Source: Chitinophaga qingshengii
GTDB lineage: Bacteria > Bacteroidota > Bacteroidia > Chitinophagales > Chitinophagaceae
Assembly: GCF_014529935.1 (NCBI RefSeq)
Contig: NZ_JACVFC010000001.1
Span: 1,674,001-1,738,000, forward strand
Direction of reading: 5' to 3'
DNA length: 64,000 bases
Positions within the stretch are counted from its first letter, which is position 1. Each line of letters opens with the position of its first letter. A model generated the notes under the pieces. That model was not told where the DNA came from. It searched no databases and was given only the letters and a program-made list of their open reading frames with translations. A program made the translations under genes and the position numbers. Positions 60,815 through 64,000 of this stretch are shown here, in pieces.

Positions 60815-61792
60815 CTACTTCACTCTTTTTATCCGCCTTACCACTGTATAATCCCCGGTAACCTCTTCCTTATAATTCAGGTAATCTGCAAAAATTTCCG
60901 GGTCTCTATAATAGGTACCTGCGCTCAGGTATCCCACATCCAGCCCACCGCCACCACAGAGATTACAACCGCCATCGCCGCCTTTGAGAAAGTAATCTCC
61001 CTGTCCCATTATTTCATAACGGTAAGGGTCATACGCTATTACCAATCCGAAGTGGTTGGGCGTTTCCAGGTAATTGCCTTCGTCTCCCGGATTGAAGTAG
61101 CGGTATTTTTTGTGATGATCGATGGCATCACCCCAGGGGTAAAACGAACGTGTTCCGCCGCCACAGAGGTATTCCCATTCATCTTCGGCAGGCAGCTGAA
61201 ATCCGGTATTCTCTATTTCCGCCAGCAGTTCTTCATGGGACGAGGGTCGGTACAGAAAAGCGGTGATGTTATCACCATTCTTGATGAGCCGGAAACTGTC
61301 ATTCACCGTATAATTCCATTGTTCACGGGAGGAGGCTTTCACTTCCGCGAATGTTTTCTCAAAATAATCATCGGATACAAGACGCTCGTCGGTAATATCT
61401 ACCGGGAAATATCCGGTTGGCTGGTACCGCCGTTCCACGAGCATGGGGCCGATGGTAACGGTGCGTACGGGAGACAACCGTTCCCTGATATAGTCATCGA
61501 TCTCGCCCAAACCCATACCAAACATTTCCCTGATGCTATCCCTGGTTTCGGCGGTCATATTCCAGGATTCCAGTCCCAGTACCACGGTATCGCCAGGCAC
61601 AAAAACAAACTCCGCGCCTTTATAATCCAGTATCGCTGTGTAGGTATGCTGACCGAATTTGTGGAAGGTTTCAAAACGCTGCACAGTAAATTCCGGAAAC
61701 TGTGTCCGGAGCAGCTGTTGAAGAATAGCTTCCGCCTCAGCCTGGGGCAATGCATTCCATGTCTTGCGGTCGTAAATCTGGGTTACGCTCAT
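60815..61792 (-). CDS. SUMF1/FGE-like domain protein
   Basis: 325 residues. The C-terminal half carries the formylglycine-generating-enzyme-like core (QLPAEDEWEYLCGGGTRSFY, then PWGD). The end has GGDGGCNLCGGGG instead of the usual Arg/Gly-rich FGE end. The N-terminal 180 residues do not match a known domain. True sulfatase-activating FGEs need specific cysteines; two cysteines are present (in GGCNLCGG) but their position is not the classical one. No sulfatase gene is near, so an activating role is doubtful. Confidence 0.7.
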   Translation of the reverse strand: MSVTQIYDRKTWNALPQAEAEAILQQLLRTQFPEFTVQRFETFHKFGQHTYTAILDYKGAEFVFVPGDTVVLGLESWNMTAETRDSIREMFGMGLGEIDDYIRERLSPVRTVTIGPMLVERRYQPTGYFPVDITDERLVSDDYFEKTFAEVKASSREQWNYTVNDSFRLIKNGDNITAFLYRPSSHEELLAEIENTGFQLPAEDEWEYLCGGGTRSFYPWGDAIDHHKKYRYFNPGDEGNYLETPNHFGLVIAYDPYRYEIMGQGDYFLKGGDGGCNLCGGGGLDVGYLSAGTYYRDPEIFADYLNYKEEVTGDYTVVRRIKRVK

Positions 61793-61835
61793 GAATGTAG
61801 GATGATTTTCAGCCCACTAATGTAGAAAATCTTTT

Positions 61836-63248
61836 TCAGGATTTAAGCAGGGAAGCATAGTGCCATGTTTGCAACCGGCCATTTCCGATAATATTGAACT
61901 CTACTTTTTGCGTGCTGTCTTTTCCCTTGAGCGTCAGGGTAATTTTGTTATCGCCTTTTTTCAGCGGGATACGCGAATAATAAATAGAATGCGGTAAGCT
62001 TTGCCAGTTGCGGGTATCCGCTTTTTCTGCCAGCAGCGTGAGCAGGTTAAATAACTCACCGGCGACTTCGTCATTTTTCCGGATCTCGTATTCTGCCAGT
62101 TTTTTAATGGCTAGCCGGGTGAGCGCCAGTCCCATTTCTTTCAGGAAACGTTCCTGTAAAGTACGGAAGGCCAGCTGATTCACATCTTCTACTTTTTCCA
62201 GGGTGGTGGAAAACGTACTGTCCCGTTGTATATCGGCAGCGGTGTAGTACAGTGGTTGTTCTACATAACTGGGGAAAGCCACCCGAAAGGCTTCCAGGTG
62301 GCGCCGTAACTGATGACAGGAGTCGCGTGGGAACAGGTTGAAATCGAAAGGTATGACGACTTGTGTATTAGGATCTGTAAATACAAAATTACCCGGACCT
62401 CTTTCTGTGAGGGTGAAGAAAAAATTTGTTTCCGCTTTTACCGGCGCCAGTCCGTTTTCCCAGATTACCAATACTGCACCACCGTCATCGCTGGTCGGTG
62501 GCTGGTATACCCGGCCAAACTGTTTTTCATAATAGGCCACCTCCTGACTAAAACCCAGTTGGGAAGCAGTATGTAAAAGATCTACCTGCAGTTGGGCAGG
62601 CATTTCCACGCCATAGTAGCGATGGTCCGGATTTTTAAGGAAAATATCCGCCGCGTTACGATAGGAAATAAAAGCGTTGTTCACATCGCCGGCGCTTTCG
62701 TATACGATGCCTTGTACAATCAGGGAGAAAGCATCGTTACTATATTTTTTATCGCTATTTTTTTTACGGTCGTTGAGGGCATAGGTGCCCAGTGTGATAC
62801 GGCGGGCTTCCACTTCTGCTTCTTCCACCTGATGAAGTTTCAGATAGTTGATAGATTTGTAATAGTGGATCAGCAATCGTTCAAAATCTTCTCCCTGGTA
62901 TATCTGCATAGCTGGATTCACCACCAGTCCCAGTGTCTGGTCCAGCACCTTGCTGCCACGGTGGCTATTTAACAGCGAGTCGGCTGCATTGAAATACAGG
63001 TTGCTTTCCTGGTATCGGCCCTGGAGGAAAGCGGTTTTTCCTTTTTCCATGTTAAACAGCAGTTTATTGCGGCCATAGCGGAAAAAGCGGGCTTTGTCCA
63101 GCTGACTGGCAGCATCGTCAAAACGGCCGTTTGACACCGCATCATAATAGGGAGCAACTGCGTTGTTATACGTACGGCATGAAAAAAAGAAGGGTATAGC
63201 CAATGAGAGTAGCAGCCACCACTTCCATTGACGAACGGAAATAAACAT
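61836..63248 (-). CDS. COG3014-like lipoprotein
   Basis: 470 residues. A lipoprotein signal ends AIPFFFSCRTY. The first 200 residues have TPR-like helix pairs (DAVSNGRFDDAASQLDKARF, AFLQGRYQESNLYFNAADS). The rest is a conserved region seen in proteins annotated as COG3014. The upstream gene on the same strand encodes an LpoB-like lipoprotein; the pair is common in Bacteroidota and may help a cell-wall synthase, but this is inference. A hairpin lies between the two genes. Confidence 0.75.
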   Translation of the reverse strand: MFISVRQWKWWLLLSLAIPFFFSCRTYNNAVAPYYDAVSNGRFDDAASQLDKARFFRYGRNKLLFNMEKGKTAFLQGRYQESNLYFNAADSLLNSHRGSKVLDQTLGLVVNPAMQIYQGEDFERLLIHYYKSINYLKLHQVEEAEVEARRITLGTYALNDRKKNSDKKYSNDAFSLIVQGIVYESAGDVNNAFISYRNAADIFLKNPDHRYYGVEMPAQLQVDLLHTASQLGFSQEVAYYEKQFGRVYQPPTSDDGGAVLVIWENGLAPVKAETNFFFTLTERGPGNFVFTDPNTQVVIPFDFNLFPRDSCHQLRRHLEAFRVAFPSYVEQPLYYTAADIQRDSTFSTTLEKVEDVNQLAFRTLQERFLKEMGLALTRLAIKKLAEYEIRKNDEVAGELFNLLTLLAEKADTRNWQSLPHSIYYSRIPLKKGDNKITLTLKGKDSTQKVEFNIIGNGRLQTWHYASLLKS

Positions 63249-63265
63249 GATACGCGGTTAAGATA

Positions 63266-63304
63266 AAAATGTGCGCCGGCAAAACACAGACAGCACCGGC
63301 GCAC
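63266..63304 (-). terminator. Hairpin after the LpoB-like gene
   Basis: On the minus strand a 9-bp stem (GTGCGCCGG / CCGGCGCAC) with a long loop is followed by ATTTTT. Confidence 0.6.
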
Positions 63305-63333
63305 GGTTACACACAGCGGTAACAGTTTGTAGG

Positions 63334-63930
63334 CTAATTCTTCACATATTTGGCGATCTTCTTATTGCCAATCCATTTTACTTCGTTGCTTTGCAGGTCG
63401 GTCAGTTCCAGGTCTACCTGATAATACACCACCATTTGCCGCTTATGTGAATCTACGATAGAGTTGATACTACCTTGCAATATATAGTCAGCCCCTACTT
63501 CGAGGCCCCATTTTTTCATGGTAGATACGGAAGCATTTTTTTGTTGATCTGCCCGTTCACCGCGCAGTTCCTCTCTTTTGGAGCCGCCCTGTACCAGTCT
63601 TACTTTCTGGGTAGTTACGAAAGAGCGTTCCATGTCTTTGATGAAAGTTTCCGCGTCGATGTGTTCATGGCTTTTGTTGGCGACCATGCCTACAATTACG
63701 ACCGGTTTTTTACCGCCGTGTTGTTGCATGAATTCAGAGAGCCAGTTTTCGCCCAGGGCGCTGCCGATCATTTCTTCTGCGGTGAGCCGTGAGTCGGTAT
63801 TATTCCAGCGGCCGCTGATATCGATCTGTTGTTTTTCATCTACCCGGGTTACCCTGCGGGGGGCGCATCCCTGTATAACGGCAGCAGACATAAGTATCCC
63901 GATAAATGCGGGCGCATTAATTTTAAACAT
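63334..63930 (-). CDS. LpoB-like penicillin-binding-protein activator lipoprotein
   Basis: 198 residues. A lipoprotein signal ends VIQGCAPRR (Cys22). The body matches LpoB in layout (ISGRWNNTDSRLTAEEMIGS, KKPVVIVGMVANKSHEHID, GADYILQGSINSIVD). In E. coli LpoB activates PBP1b across the periplasm. Members in Bacteroidota are less studied. It is followed by the COG3014-like gene, and preceded by the end of another gene. Confidence 0.85.
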   Translation of the reverse strand: MFKINAPAFIGILMSAAVIQGCAPRRVTRVDEKQQIDISGRWNNTDSRLTAEEMIGSALGENWLSEFMQQHGGKKPVVIVGMVANKSHEHIDAETFIKDMERSFVTTQKVRLVQGGSKREELRGERADQQKNASVSTMKKWGLEVGADYILQGSINSIVDSHKRQMVVYYQVDLELTDLQSNEVKWIGNKKIAKYVKN

Positions 63931-63958
63931 CAGGTTGAAATTTTAAAAAAATGGTATA

Positions 63959-64000
63959 CTAACGGAAAAGCATGTACGTACCTAAAGCCAGCGTAGTAGC
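63959..64000 (-). CDS. C-terminal end of another gene (partial)
   Basis: Fourteen minus-strand codons at the window edge encode LALGTYMLFR and end at TAG 63959-63961, a pattern like the last strand of an outer-membrane barrel. It lies 28 bases upstream of the LpoB-like gene, so it may be in the same operon. The family cannot be told. Confidence 0.4.
   Translation of the reverse strand, partial: ATTLALGTYMLFR

Noticed and set aside
1..64000. CRISPR array or rRNA operon
   Set aside because: No regularly spaced direct repeats and no rRNA-like sequence were seen.

Overview
The window is chromosomal DNA of a Bacteroidota bacterium, most likely Chitinophagaceae (a Chitinophaga-like genome; inferred from gene content, not from a marker gene). 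The signs are a SusC/SusD pair under an ECF sigma/FecR switch, a large carboxypeptidase-regulatory TonB receptor, a propeller-type LytS kinase with a LytTR regulator, LuxC-like acyl-CoA reductase beside a ferredoxin, a short ProRS, and promoter elements of the Bacteroidota type (TTTG, about 19 bases, TAnnTTTG). The clearest promoter precedes a tRNA-Leu(CAG). Genes are dense, on both strands, and separated by many clear hairpin terminators. No CRISPR array, rRNA or intact insertion sequence is seen.

Layout. 1-6.5 kb: ribBA, a large TonB-dependent receptor and an astacin-like lipoprotein. 6.5-12.4 kb: a cluster of two alpha/beta-hydrolases, an ATP-grasp enzyme with a basic tail, a GCS2/YbdK carboxylate-amine ligase, a class I glutamine amidotransferase and a second ATP-grasp-like protein; it looks like an uncharacterised amide- or peptide-bond metabolite pathway and is the best candidate for a new system here. 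12.4-17.1 kb: a minus-strand run of LRR, lipoprotein and small membrane genes of unknown role behind a secreted coiled-coil protein. 17.2-25 kb: housekeeping (RidA, rhodanese, a PASTA protein beside Ddl, ferredoxin and acyl-CoA reductase, a Do-like protease). 25-31.7 kb: LytTR/propeller kinase pair, proS and a Gly/Tyr-rich lipoprotein. 31.8-39.5 kb: an OmpP1-like barrel, then a minus-strand group that includes three tRNA-maturation enzymes (TsaC, a CCA-adding-type nucleotidyltransferase, MiaA), then dapD and tRNA-Leu.

39.6-41.5 kb is AT-rich and poor in genes, with a small HTH-like gene and possible gene debris. 41.5-51.4 kb is a nutrient-uptake locus read on the minus strand: ECF sigma, FecR, SusC with STN domain, SusD, a DUF4843-type lipoprotein, a PKD-like lipoprotein and then a second, paralogous FecR. 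A GxGYxYP-family secreted protein is divergent from it. 53.4-61 kb is a mixed accessory stretch: a CPBP-like membrane protease, an EamA transporter, a free-standing Ala-tRNA(Pro) editing protein, an O-methyltransferase divergent from a lyase whose key residues are those of tyrosine phenol-lyase rather than tryptophanase, and a zeta-toxin-like kinase followed 4 bases later by a tiny basic protein. The window ends in a SUMF1-like protein, a COG3014-like lipoprotein and an LpoB-like lipoprotein.

All calls come from reading the sequence and recalled family knowledge. No database search was run.
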